This document shows positions 50,901 to 58,378 of a stretch of DNA of 64,000 bases, one piece after another (positions within the stretch are counted from its first letter, which is position 1; each line of letters begins with the position of its first letter). A program made the translations under genes and the position numbers. A model generated the notes under the pieces. That model did no database searches and was not told the DNA's origin. It worked only from the letters and a program-made list of their open reading frames with translations. The DNA lies in the IMG/VR virus record IMGVR_UViG_3300005518_000002, positions 1-64,000 of that record; one strand, given 5' to 3'. The stretch is from a virus.

Positions 50901-52261
50901 TAGATCGTGCTCTTGCCGTTGGCCCCGCCGCCCTGACAGATCAGGATCAGATCGTCCGGAGTCATGTGCCCGGTGATCGCCTGTCCCTCCCTCAGCTGGA
51001 ACCACTCCACCACGTCACCCGGCAGGGCCAGCAGCGCCTTGTCCCAGTCCGCGTGGTGTGCGTCCTTGACGAAGTCCACTCCCGCAATCTTCGTCATCAG
51101 CTGGTCGGGATCATGCGGCGTCAGCACCCCGGTCTTCAGGTCCACCACACCGTTGGGGCAGTTGAGCAGATCCGGATCGCCGTCGAAGCTCTCCGCGTCG
51201 CACTCCAGCGTTCCCTTCGCCAGCCGGATCACCGCACCCACCCGGCTCGCGCTCAGCACGCCCCGCCAGCCGTCCACCGCCGCACCCAGGTCCCTGCCCG
51301 TGCCGCTGTGCTGCGCGTCCACGGCCCGGTGGTAGTGCTCCAGTGCCCAGCGGCTCACCGTCTCCACGACAGTGACCTCCGTGGCCTCCTTCCACACCTT
51401 GCCGGTCCACTGCATCCACCCCATGCCCGCAGCCCAGCGGAAGCGGCCGTCCAGCTCCTCGTCGCACACCGTGTCGGCCAGCACCCTGTCCGTGAACGTG
51501 GCGTCGCGCGATTCGTTGGGCAGCTGGTCCATGCTGGCCTGGCCGAGGACTTCCAGCGTCCCTCCGGCATGGAAGAAGTCGTCCACGCCCTTCACGGCCG
51601 TGCCGTCCACCTCGGCCGGGATGATCAGGTACCGGACCGTGGCACCCTTGCTCTCCAGCCAGCGGCCGAGCCGCTGCATGGCCAGAAGAACGTTTCTCTT
51701 CTCCCGGGCGTCCGCGTCGAAACAGACCACGACCGTCCGGTCCATCAGGGGAATGTCTTCCCAGTCCCCGAGCGTTCCCATCTTGCTGCGCCAGTTGAAC
51801 ACCCCGGTCAGCGTGATCACTGCCTTGCCCAGGGAGGCCAGGCAGTCGGCCTTCTTCAGCCCTTCCGTGATCCACAGCGGTTCGCTCGGGTCGCGCACCC
51901 CGTCGCTCACGGGCGGGGGGACGTCCAGCCGGTTGGGCACGCCGGTCTGGCTGGCGTACTTCTGGAGCTTGCCGCCGGGGGCCTCCTGCGGAATGGCAGG
52001 CTTGAACTGGCAGCCGATCTTCTCGCCGGTCACCCGGTACATCGGGATGAGCAGCCCCGGGAACGCCATCGGGTCCCGCCATGCCCAGCGCGGCACCCGC
52101 AGGTCGTGCAGCCGGGCCTGGTCGTCGTCCGAGCCGTACAGGGTCTCGTACCCGCGGGCGCGGCGCACCTCCTCGCTGATGCAGCTCTCCTCCAGCTCCC
52201 GCAGGTGCCCGGCCATCAGCTCCTGGGCAGCTGCCACGGGTGGTTCCTCGGTGGTCGTCAC
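47963..52261 (-). CDS. primase-helicase-DNA polymerase fusion, 1,432 aa
   Basis: One unbroken frame, GTG start overlapping the HTH gene stop. Residues about 100-250 have a Toprim/DUF3854-like primase region (LWITEGLKKADCLASL, VVVCFDADA). Residues about 330-680 are an SF3/D5-type helicase with Walker A GGGANGKST (Lys450). A charged linker (about 760-850) leads to a family A polymerase: 3'-5' exonuclease Asp860/Glu862 (FDLET), motif A Asp1223 (ACDLAQVD), motif B with KARGHGWNYG, and motif C HDE at 1383-1385. So unwinding, priming and synthesis are linked in one chain; usually these are separate proteins. Confidence 0.92.
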   Translation of the reverse strand: MTTTEEPPVAAAQELMAGHLRELEESCISEEVRRARGYETLYGSDDDQARLHDLRVPRWAWRDPMAFPGLLIPMYRVTGEKIGCQFKPAIPQEAPGGKLQKYASQTGVPNRLDVPPPVSDGVRDPSEPLWITEGLKKADCLASLGKAVITLTGVFNWRSKMGTLGDWEDIPLMDRTVVVCFDADAREKRNVLLAMQRLGRWLESKGATVRYLIIPAEVDGTAVKGVDDFFHAGGTLEVLGQASMDQLPNESRDATFTDRVLADTVCDEELDGRFRWAAGMGWMQWTGKVWKEATEVTVVETVSRWALEHYHRAVDAQHSGTGRDLGAAVDGWRGVLSASRVGAVIRLAKGTLECDAESFDGDPDLLNCPNGVVDLKTGVLTPHDPDQLMTKIAGVDFVKDAHHADWDKALLALPGDVVEWFQLREGQAITGHMTPDDLILICQGGGANGKSTIYDACAKAAGKYHVQVSDRVMLGNANDNHPTEMMDLMGARYAVLEETPEARRLDTNRAKKLAGTAYVTARRIRQDPVTFKATHSLFINSNHKPVVDETDHGTWRRLALVRWPYTYRKTQEEVKGPNDRLGDATLRDRCKTDPKIQEAVLAWMAAGARRWYELGTIMPPPPDRVDKDTQEWRRSSDLIMSYIQDRLEFDDASHVIAKELYADFNSYIKDKGQKEWGDKTFVSRFGGHDLVSQNPVDRKKIKKQSGLSRPSGMSVPLGSTYYAWRGLKFTPDDLPGDDCTDCPDDPFRGPSEGPAAGRENGYKTGAEKILEGEKSLNTEQAKNEKMHVTELDQDQVPSVPSARLTRKNEPSRGLNGADGTDGTRSWNALGDDLDFDLSVDPFADPAPPVEIDLSGPIGFDLETADASAAFTYGEGFVRLAGVIDQHGNSRTGVPPAELVEMISRAPEVYGHNILGFDGPALAHWHRMDFDAFARKAVDTEPLARQAHPPRSRGKSSVDEYDLDHVAQRYGVAGKTNDIRVLARKHGGFDKIPKDDSEYNDYLRGDLEASRAVRGILPSDDYTRREHRILPLMGRMTLNGFKVNTELLNQRLRDGEEKKQAALKELSEGYGLPLSREVMRGRGKARKAVREPFSSPLATTEGIAWLTDLWKQHGVTQPPKTENGRLSTAADTLDRVAEHPRCPAELKRALELMRVVTTTRTVYQTAQKYLTPEGRVHPKVSMRQASGRGSVTEPGMTVYGKHGGRHVEREIFEADDGDVLMACDLAQVDMRAIAGHCQDPGYMALFGFEEDGTQKDAHQLIADMLGISRQDAKARGHGWNYGLGARRMIEDGADPKIVYAFVNGMEARFPRLMEWRDDVRAKGANGELLDNGFGRLMRCDPKWAYTVAPALMGQGGARDITCEVLLRLMDRHPEYRAYLRGWVHDEFVFSVPENLAAEVGAEIKDAFTWEWRDVPILCDLSKPGHNWGEISAK

Positions 52262-52464
52262 AGCGCAGCCTCTTTCCTGGCCGGGCTGGCGACGGGCTGC
52301 GGGGTGATGAGCTGCATGAGCTCACTCCGCCGCACCCGCACGCTCCTCGGGCCGACGCGGTACTTGGTCAGCCGCTGCTCGTTGAACCAGCGGCGGATGG
52401 TCTTCGGGTCCTTACCGGCCAGCCGTGCAGCCTCCGGAACCGTGATGTACTCGTCTTCTTCCAC
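52258..52464 (-). CDS. small HTH DNA-binding protein (excisionase/MerR-like), 68 aa
   Basis: GTG at 52464 is chosen because AAGGAGG lies eight bases upstream; an ATG at 52485 lacks such a site. The protein has a winged-HTH/excisionase-like core VPEAARLAGKDPKTIRRWF, then VGPRSVRVRRSELMQLI. It overlaps the polymerase start by GTGA. It likely binds the palindromic region just upstream and may autoregulate, or control the divergent + block; this is inference. Confidence 0.78.
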   Translation of the reverse strand: MEEDEYITVPEAARLAGKDPKTIRRWFNEQRLTKYRVGPRSVRVRRSELMQLITPQPVASPARKEAAL

Positions 52465-52485
52465 CTGGAGCACCTCCTTCCACAT

Positions 52486-52570
52486 GTAGGGGTCAACTGA
52501 CCTCACTGTACCCCGCGAGGGGTCAGGGGGGTATATTGGAGGGAGCATACCGCGAACAAGGAGACTGATC
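52486..52570. promoter_or_regulatory. divergent regulatory region with palindromes and -10 box
   Basis: Only 106 bases separate the HTH gene start (52464) from the + gene start (52571). It holds the palindrome GGTCA-AC-TGACC (52491-52502), GGGGTCA repeated at 52519-52525, a CCCC-GCGA-GGGG hairpin (52511-52522) and a -10-like TATATT (52532-52537) for the + strand. AAGGAG at 52558-52563 serves the + gene. Probably the switch point between the two transcription directions. Confidence 0.5.
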
Positions 52571-53077
52571 ATGGACCAGTGCCTCAGGTGCGCCCATCCG
52601 GCGCATCCCACGAAGACCTGCCAGGAGAACACCGATCCCGACTTCCCCGACGCGGGCACGGACTGCGGCTGCACTCCGGTGCAGGTGCACGAGGTGTTAG
52701 CGGCCGAGCGCCGGGCACAGCACCTGGCCCGGTTCAGCGACGGAGAACTGCGCAGCCGCCTGAACGACCTGCTGGTCCAGTGCGACAAGGAGCAGAAGGC
52801 GTACCCCGCTACGGGCAAGGCGGGTTACCTGTACGTCGAGGAGATCTACCGGCTGCTGGGCCTGTCGCCCGAGGGGAAGATCCGGGAGAGCCGCGCGGCC
52901 GCGGAGCTCTCCCAGATGATCGAGCAGGGCCGCGCGGCCGAAGTGCTGGAGGCGTACGACGACCATCACCTCAGCTGCGGCTACGTCGCCGGGATCATCA
53001 GCCACGTGGCGGCCGAGGGCGGCGAGATGACCGCGCAGGAGTTCGCCCGGTCCCTCCAGGAAGAGGCGCAGAAGTGA
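52571..53077 (+). CDS. hypothetical protein with Cys-rich N-terminus, 168 aa
   Basis: The first 35 residues carry CLRC and TDCGCT, a zinc-type start, followed by helices (GELRSRLNDLLVQCDKEQ and a DHHLSCGYVAG segment). It leads the + strand recombination/replication operon and overlaps the metallothionein-like gene by GTGA. Function unknown. Confidence 0.68.
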   Translation: MDQCLRCAHPAHPTKTCQENTDPDFPDAGTDCGCTPVQVHEVLAAERRAQHLARFSDGELRSRLNDLLVQCDKEQKAYPATGKAGYLYVEEIYRLLGLSPEGKIRESRAAAELSQMIEQGRAAEVLEAYDDHHLSCGYVAGIISHVAAEGGEMTAQEFARSLQEEAQK

Positions 53078-53190
53078 AGGCCGGACAGGACACGACCCCG
53101 TGCCCCTGCGCGTGCAGTCCGGGAACCCGGTGCAGCTGCACCGGCTGTGTCTGCGAGGAGCACCACCCGGAGGAAACCGATGAGCGCTGA
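53074..53190 (+). CDS. metallothionein-like Cys-rich mini protein, 38 aa
   Basis: GTG start overlapping the upstream stop. Seven Cys in 18 residues as CPCAC, five residues, then CSCTGCVC, followed by EEHH. This is a metallothionein-like spacing (CxCxC...CxCxxCxC) suited to Zn, Cu or Cd. The gene overlaps the helicase start by 11 bases in another frame, which makes an accidental Cys cluster less likely. Metal storage, redox role or metal delivery to the zinc proteins in the phage are possibilities. Confidence 0.62.
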   Translation: MKAGQDTTPCPCACSPGTRCSCTGCVCEEHHPEETDER

Positions 53191-55837
53191 CATGATCCGC
53201 CTGCGCGACTACCAGAACGAGTGCGTGGACAAGGTGATTGCCGCCTGGCTCACCAACACCCAGCGTCCGGCCGTCGTGCTCCCGACCGGCTGTCATCGGG
53301 CGGGGCAACGCGTTCTCATGTACGACGGCTCCGTCTGCACTGTCGAGAACGTCCGGGCTGGTGATCGCCTCATGGGTCCTGACAGCACCCCTCGTGAGGT
53401 TCTGTCCCTGGCCCGGGGTACCGGACCCATGATGGAGGTCCGGCCGGTCAAAGGACGCCCCTGGGTGGTCAATGATGAGCACGTGCTGACTCTGGTCCGC
53501 ACCGCAGCCGGGGGTAAATACCCCTCGGAGCAGGGGGGCGTGATCACCGACGTAGCGCTGCCGGACTGGTGGCAGTGGGCCCGGTACCGGAAGCACACCC
53601 ATAAGATCTTCAGGGTGCCGGTCGACTTTCCCGCTCAGCCTGTGCCGGACCTCGATCCGTATTTTCTCGGAGTAGTGCTCGGAGATGGGTCACTGTCCGT
53701 CCGGCACCGGCTGTCGATCGCCACGGCGGACCCGGAGATCACGGAACTGTGCGAGCAGGTGGCACAGGACCACGGCCGACGGGGCGGGGGCAATCCCCTG
53801 GTGACAAAAATCCGTGCACTGGGACTGTGCCCGATCGCATGCGCAGACCGGTTCGTTCCGGAGATCTACAAACTGGGCAGCCGGAAGGTCCGGCTGGAGA
53901 CCTTGGCCGGTCTGATCGACTCGGACGGAGCTCTGTCCGGGGACGGATACGACTTCGGATCCAAGTCAGAACGGTTGGCCGATGACGTGGCGTTCATGGC
54001 CCGGAGTCTCGGGCTGGCTGCGTACGTAACCAAGCGTCCGAGCGGCCATTACCGGGTGTCGGTCTCCGGGGACTGCACAGTCATCCCGGTGCGGATCAGG
54101 CGTAAGAAAGCACCAGCACGGACGGCAGTCAAGGATGTGCTGCGTACGGGATTCGATGTGATCCCCACGGGCACTGTGGAGCCGTATTACGGGTTCCACC
54201 TGGACGGCGACCACCGATACCTCCTGGACGATTTCACGGTGACGCACAACTCGGGCAAGACTGTGATCTTCTCCCATCTGGCGGACGACTGGCTCAACCA
54301 CCGCGGCCGGGGCACCCGCGTCGTGATCCTGGTGCACCGTGATGAGCTGGCCGACCAGGCGATCCGCAAGCTGCACGACGTCGCACCCCACATGAGCGTC
54401 GGCAAGGTCAAAGCGGCGGACAACGACGTCCATGCCGACGTCATGGTCTGCTCCGTGCAGACCCTGGCCCGCCAGTCCCGTCTGGACCGGCTGATCAGCA
54501 GCCAGTACGCGTTCTCTCCCCCGGGAGAACCGGCTCCGCTGGAGCGGCCGATCGGACTGGTCATCGTGGACGAATGCCATCATGCCGCCGCACCCAGCTA
54601 CCGCCGGATCATGGAACAGCTGGGCTGCTTCACCCTGGAGCCGGAAAATGCCTACGGCCACTGCGCCGGTACCCGGGCGGTAGGCTTCACCGCCACCCTG
54701 GCCCGCGGTGACGGGGTGGGGCTGGGCTCCGTGTGGGACAGCGTGGCCTACACCCGCACCACCCTGGAGATGATCCGGGACGGCTTCCTGACGGACGTCA
54801 AGGGGCGTAACGTCGATCTTGATTTCGACCTGTCGGGGGTCAAGACCTCCGCGGGCGACTACCAGGCCAAGTCGCTCGGAGAGGCGATCGTCTCGGCCGA
54901 CGGTCCGCGCAAGATCGCTGCCGCTGTCCTGGAGTACGCGGAGGACCGGCGCCCGATCGTCTTCACGCCCGACGTGGCCAGCGCCTATCTCACCGCGGCG
55001 GAGCTGGACAAGCTCGGCATCCTGTGTGACGTGGTGGAGGGCAACACCAGCCGCGAGGAGCGCCAGCTGATCTACAAGAAGTACCGCACCGGGGAATTGC
55101 AGGCCGTGGTCAACTGCATGGTGCTGACCGAGGGAGCCGACTTCCCCTGGGCGGACTGCGCGGTGATCGCCCGTCCGACCAGGAGCGCCCCGCTCTACAT
55201 TCAGATGGTCGGCCGTGTGCTGCGTCCCTGGCCCGGCAAGTCCGACGCGCTGGTGCTCAACGTGATCGGCCAGGGCGGCACCATCTCCACCCTGATCGAC
55301 CTGGACCCGGGCCTGGTCACCACGCCCCGGCCGGGGGAGTCACTGGCCGACGCCTACACCCGGCAGGAGGAACGGGCGGACTCGAAGGTCCCCGCCGGAT
55401 CACTCGCCTTCGAGCTCAAGTACCGCGACATGGACCTGTTCGCCGCCTCCAGCCAGGCGTGGCTGCGCACCCCCGGCGGGGTGATGTTCCTCCCCCTCGG
55501 ACAGGGAGAGGTCTTCCTGTGGCCGGACGCAGAGGGCACCTGGGCGGTGTGCTTCGCCCCCACTCAGGGTCGCAAGTGGGTCCGCCTGCACCGGGAGCTT
55601 CCCCTCGGCCTGGCCATGGCATGGGCGGAAACCGAGGCGGGCGCGGCGGTCTTCGCCCTGTCGGCCAAGGACAAGCGCTGGCGCAAGGAGAAGGCCGACG
55701 CCAAGCAGATCGGCAAGGCCCGCTCGATGGGTATCGACGTCGGGCCCGACCCCCGCAAGGGGTCAGTGTCAGACGCCATCAGTACAGTGCTCGCGAGCTG
55801 GAAGTTCGATGAGCGCGTGAAGAAGGTCCAGGTATGA
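53180..55837 (+). CDS. SF2 DEAD/DEAH-type helicase split by an intein
   Basis: 885 residues; the ATG at 53180 has GGAGG six bases upstream. The helicase extein is about 565 residues. Walker A is interrupted: LPTG (end of N-extein), a 320-residue intein (residues 38-357), then SGKT. After splicing LPTGSGKT is restored. Downstream come VIVDECHHA (DECH box), AVGFTATLARGD (motif III-type) and QMVGRVLRPW (motif VI), so this is an SF2 translocase/helicase of the restriction- or repair-type. The C-terminus has a lysine-rich end. It acts on phage DNA recombination or replication start. Confidence 0.93.
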   Translation: MSADMIRLRDYQNECVDKVIAAWLTNTQRPAVVLPTGCHRAGQRVLMYDGSVCTVENVRAGDRLMGPDSTPREVLSLARGTGPMMEVRPVKGRPWVVNDEHVLTLVRTAAGGKYPSEQGGVITDVALPDWWQWARYRKHTHKIFRVPVDFPAQPVPDLDPYFLGVVLGDGSLSVRHRLSIATADPEITELCEQVAQDHGRRGGGNPLVTKIRALGLCPIACADRFVPEIYKLGSRKVRLETLAGLIDSDGALSGDGYDFGSKSERLADDVAFMARSLGLAAYVTKRPSGHYRVSVSGDCTVIPVRIRRKKAPARTAVKDVLRTGFDVIPTGTVEPYYGFHLDGDHRYLLDDFTVTHNSGKTVIFSHLADDWLNHRGRGTRVVILVHRDELADQAIRKLHDVAPHMSVGKVKAADNDVHADVMVCSVQTLARQSRLDRLISSQYAFSPPGEPAPLERPIGLVIVDECHHAAAPSYRRIMEQLGCFTLEPENAYGHCAGTRAVGFTATLARGDGVGLGSVWDSVAYTRTTLEMIRDGFLTDVKGRNVDLDFDLSGVKTSAGDYQAKSLGEAIVSADGPRKIAAAVLEYAEDRRPIVFTPDVASAYLTAAELDKLGILCDVVEGNTSREERQLIYKKYRTGELQAVVNCMVLTEGADFPWADCAVIARPTRSAPLYIQMVGRVLRPWPGKSDALVLNVIGQGGTISTLIDLDPGLVTTPRPGESLADAYTRQEERADSKVPAGSLAFELKYRDMDLFAASSQAWLRTPGGVMFLPLGQGEVFLWPDAEGTWAVCFAPTQGRKWVRLHRELPLGLAMAWAETEAGAAVFALSAKDKRWRKEKADAKQIGKARSMGIDVGPDPRKGSVSDAISTVLASWKFDERVKKVQV
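53291..54250 (+). mobile_element. intein with LAGLIDADG homing endonuclease
   Basis: Insert of 320 residues in the helicase Walker A. It begins with Cys (CHRAGQRVLMYDGS) and ends His-Asn, followed by Ser358, the standard class 1 junction. Splicing block N has LMYDGSVCTVENVRAGD. The endonuclease block has two LAGLIDADG repeats: FLGVVLGDGSL and LAGLIDSDGAL, each with its acidic residue. Therefore both splicing and homing functions look intact. Its base composition is close to the host gene. Confidence 0.93.
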
Positions 55838-58275
55838 CCACGGAAGAAAAGGATCAGAAGATGACCAAGGTTGTGTGCCCCGGGTGCCGGAAGGACTTCG
55901 TCCCGATCGCCTCGGGGAAGATCAAGGTCCACAGGATCAAGGGTGTGGAGTGCGAAGGGGTCGGCGAAGACCCGTACACCGGGGAGGAAGGCTCCCCGTC
56001 GGGCAGCCAGTGCCGGGTGTGCAAGGGACCGGTCGTGCTGGAGCCCAGCGGCCGCACCAAGCCCCACCTGACCCGCGAGCAGGTTCCGCAGCCGTGCGAC
56101 GGAGGCAGCGACTGGCCGCTGGGTGTCTACCCGGACATCGAGGGTTCCACCCGGGGTCCTGCCCGCAGCGACGTCGCCACCGCGGGGGACGAGAGCTGGC
56201 GGCCGGGTTCCGGCTGGCAGCTGGCGGATCATGACCACACCTACGAGTGGGGCGACGACAACAACGGCCACAGCGGCAGTTTCTGCACGACCTGCGGCAA
56301 GGAGGAGCCGCAGGACCCGCCGGACCGTCCGCTGATCTCCGGCGGATCCATGGGAGACATGGAGGACGACCGTTTCCCGAGCGGCGGACACACGATGGTC
56401 GGCTCCGGAACGGTGAAGGCCCGTCCCGTCGATGCGGCGAACGACTTTCTCAGCGGCACCCGGAAGGCCCTCACTCCCCCCGGCGCGGCCGACGACTTTC
56501 TCAGCGGCAGCGCGGAGGATGACGGAGACGACGACGAGAGCAGTGGTCCGGGCTCCTGGTTCGAGGCCCGGTACGACGGGGATTGCGGCACCTGCGGAAC
56601 GCACTTCGAGGCGGGAGACCGCATCCGTGCCGACGGGTCGGGCGACTGGGAGGCCGAAGACTGCTGCGGGGACGAGATCGAGACCCCCGCGGAGAAGGCC
56701 GCGGAGAAGGCCCGGCAGCCGGTCACCGCTGACCCCTCCCTGCCGGTGCGCAATGGCCGGTACGTCGCCCCGCACCCCAAGACCGGCAAGCAGGCCAAGT
56801 TCACCCGCACCACCACCTTCGCCGAAGCCGTCTCCGACTCCATCGCTCTGGACCAGTGGAAAGGCCGGATGGAGGCCATGGGCCTCGCGCTCAATCCGGA
56901 CCTGATCGCCAAGGTGCGCAGCGCGGTGCAGGGCCGTGTGCCCTACGAGGTCGCCAAGGAGCAGCGGGAGTTCCTGAACGGCGTGGTCGAGCAGGCCAAG
57001 CTTGCTGCCGGATCCAAGGACCGGGCGCGCAAGGGCACGATCCTCCACAAGCACACGCAGGAGATCGACTCGGGCCGCCGGACGCTGGCCGAGGTGCCCG
57101 AGGAGTTCCGGCCGGACGTCGCCGCCTACCTGACAGCGATGGAGGGAGCGGGTCTGCGCCTGCTGCCGCAGCTGATCGAGCGTTCCGTCGTGACCACGGA
57201 GCTGGACGTCGTCGGTACGTTCGACCGGATCGTCGAAGTCCTGTGGGACCAGGAGGCACAGGATCTGAGCGGACGGCCGGTCCGGCTGCGCAAGGGTGAC
57301 CACGTCATCGGGGATGTGAAGTCCGGCGCCAGCCTGCTGTTCGCCTGGCCGGAGATCGAGATCCAGCTGGCCATCTACGCGCACGCGGTCAACGAGAACG
57401 GCGTGGCCGTCCCCGACGGACCCCGGGGCCAGACCACCTGGCGCTGGGCTCCGCTGGCCGAGTTCGGGGTGCCCGCAGTGCGTCAGGACGTCGGCATCGT
57501 CATGCACATGCCGTACGGCGAGAAGACGTGCGAGCTGCACCTGGCCGATCTGGTCGAGGGCTGGCGCGGAGCGCAGCTGTGCAAGGTCGTCCGCGAATGG
57601 CGCAGGATCAAGTTCCCCGACGCGCCGTTCTTCCGCCATGTCGAGCTGGTCAAGGAGGCGCCCCGGGAGGACCGCCCCACCGGCTTCGACGTGACGCCGA
57701 CCGGCGAGAGCTGGGAGGAGCGGTTCCGCGCCGTGCAGACCAAGGAGGAGGGCAGTGCGCTGTGGCGCGAGGCGAAGGCGGCCGGAATGCCCCCGGACGA
57801 GCTGAAGCGGCTGACCGGCCTGGTCCGTCTCCCGGCCGTCGTTCACGCAGCGGCAGGGGACCACGCAGACTCCGAGCCGCTGCCTTCCCCGGAGCTCTCC
57901 GAAGCGCTGCATCACAAGCGTGAGGCTGACAGTGCTCTGGACCAGCAGGAGCGGTACGGGGGGTCCGGGGGAACCTCCCGGGCCGAGGACCCGTGGCCCA
58001 CGTGGGAAAGCCGGTTCCGCGCCGTGCAGACCAAGGAGGAGGGCAGCGCGCTGTGGCGCGAGGCGAAGGCGGCGGGTGTCGTGCCTGTCGAGCTCAAGCG
58101 GCTGACCGGCCTGGTGAAACTGTCCCCTCCCACCCTGGAGGAACGCGCCGCCGCAGTGACCACCCGGGCCGAAGCGTCCGCCCTGTTCCAGGAGATGCGA
58201 GACAACGTGGAGACGATCGGTAAGCCCCGTATCGCGGGGCTGGTAAAGATCATGCAGGAGGCTCTACCGGCCTAG
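55834..58275 (+). CDS. RecB/Cas4-like PD-(D/E)xK nuclease with zinc N-terminus, 813 aa
   Basis: Overlaps the helicase stop by ATGA. N-terminal zinc segments (CPGCRK at 15-20, then CRVC, CTTCGKEE and CGTCG) precede a nuclease core in residues about 390-640: HKHTQEID, ELDVVGTFDRIVEV, then GDVKSG (Asp494, Lys496). That is the Cas4/RecB exonuclease arrangement, probably producing ssDNA for recombination. Two copies of a DDFLSG-type motif occur at about 207 and 223. The C-terminus has a 34-residue segment present twice (RFRAVQTKEEGSALWREAKA). Confidence 0.85.
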   Translation: MTTEEKDQKMTKVVCPGCRKDFVPIASGKIKVHRIKGVECEGVGEDPYTGEEGSPSGSQCRVCKGPVVLEPSGRTKPHLTREQVPQPCDGGSDWPLGVYPDIEGSTRGPARSDVATAGDESWRPGSGWQLADHDHTYEWGDDNNGHSGSFCTTCGKEEPQDPPDRPLISGGSMGDMEDDRFPSGGHTMVGSGTVKARPVDAANDFLSGTRKALTPPGAADDFLSGSAEDDGDDDESSGPGSWFEARYDGDCGTCGTHFEAGDRIRADGSGDWEAEDCCGDEIETPAEKAAEKARQPVTADPSLPVRNGRYVAPHPKTGKQAKFTRTTTFAEAVSDSIALDQWKGRMEAMGLALNPDLIAKVRSAVQGRVPYEVAKEQREFLNGVVEQAKLAAGSKDRARKGTILHKHTQEIDSGRRTLAEVPEEFRPDVAAYLTAMEGAGLRLLPQLIERSVVTTELDVVGTFDRIVEVLWDQEAQDLSGRPVRLRKGDHVIGDVKSGASLLFAWPEIEIQLAIYAHAVNENGVAVPDGPRGQTTWRWAPLAEFGVPAVRQDVGIVMHMPYGEKTCELHLADLVEGWRGAQLCKVVREWRRIKFPDAPFFRHVELVKEAPREDRPTGFDVTPTGESWEERFRAVQTKEEGSALWREAKAAGMPPDELKRLTGLVRLPAVVHAAAGDHADSEPLPSPELSEALHHKREADSALDQQERYGGSGGTSRAEDPWPTWESRFRAVQTKEEGSALWREAKAAGVVPVELKRLTGLVKLSPPTLEERAAAVTTRAEASALFQEMRDNVETIGKPRIAGLVKIMQEALPA
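57721..58113 (+). repeat. duplicated segment in the RecB-like nuclease gene
   Basis: Copy 1 (57721-57822) and copy 2 (58012-58113) encode nearly the same block of about 34 residues; the first 60 bases are almost identical. Spacing is 291 bases, in frame. This is an internal duplication, possibly a repeated binding module. Confidence 0.85.
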
Positions 58276-58277
58276 GC

Positions 58278-58291
58278 GATTTAGCAAAATC
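58278..58291 (+). promoter_or_regulatory. operator-like inverted repeat GATTT-N4-AAATC
   Basis: GATTT (58278-58282), four bases, AAATC (58287-58291), two bases after the nuclease stop at 58275 and 88 bases before the SSB-like start. Same geometry as the site at 3008. Together with the hairpin at 58301 it makes a short regulatory gap. Confidence 0.5.
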
Positions 58292-58300
58292 CCCGTATCA

Positions 58301-58326
58301 TGGGTGGGGTAGCAGTACCCCACCCA
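58301..58326 (+). terminator. 11-bp hairpin between nuclease and SSB-like genes
   Basis: A perfect 11-bp stem (58301-58311 with 58316-58326) with a GCAG tetraloop. No U-tract, so it may be a terminator/attenuator for the nuclease transcript or an mRNA 5' stabiliser for the SSB-like gene. Confidence 0.55.
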
Positions 58327-58354
58327 CTCACAGGTTCAAGCACTCACAGGTTCA
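58325..58354 (+). repeat. 14-bp direct repeat in the SSB-like leader
   Basis: CACTCACAGGTTCA occurs at 58325-58338 and 58341-58354 (16-base period), followed by a partial third copy CAGGCTCACAG. Located in the 5' leader 25 bases before the ATG. Could be a protein-binding site for autoregulation by the SSB-like product. Confidence 0.7.
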
Positions 58355-58378
58355 CAGGCTCACAGAAGAGGCAGGAAC

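Noticed and set aside
52258-52464. Excisionase showing temperate lifestyle
   Set aside because: The HTH pattern alone is shared by many regulators, and no integrase or attachment site is found in the window.
50606-52489. A 627-codon + strand frame and others antisense to the polymerase
   Set aside because: The polymerase frame has all catalytic motifs; the opposite frame has none.
53074-53190. Treating the Cys-rich frame as a chance product of the helicase 5' region
   Set aside because: Rejected as the default because it has its own coupled GTG start and regular Cys spacing upstream of the helicase ATG; kept at moderate confidence.
55564-57915. A 783-codon - strand frame opposite the RecB-like nuclease
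   Set aside because: The + strand frame carries the zinc and nuclease motifs and coupled overlaps; the - frame is a shadow.
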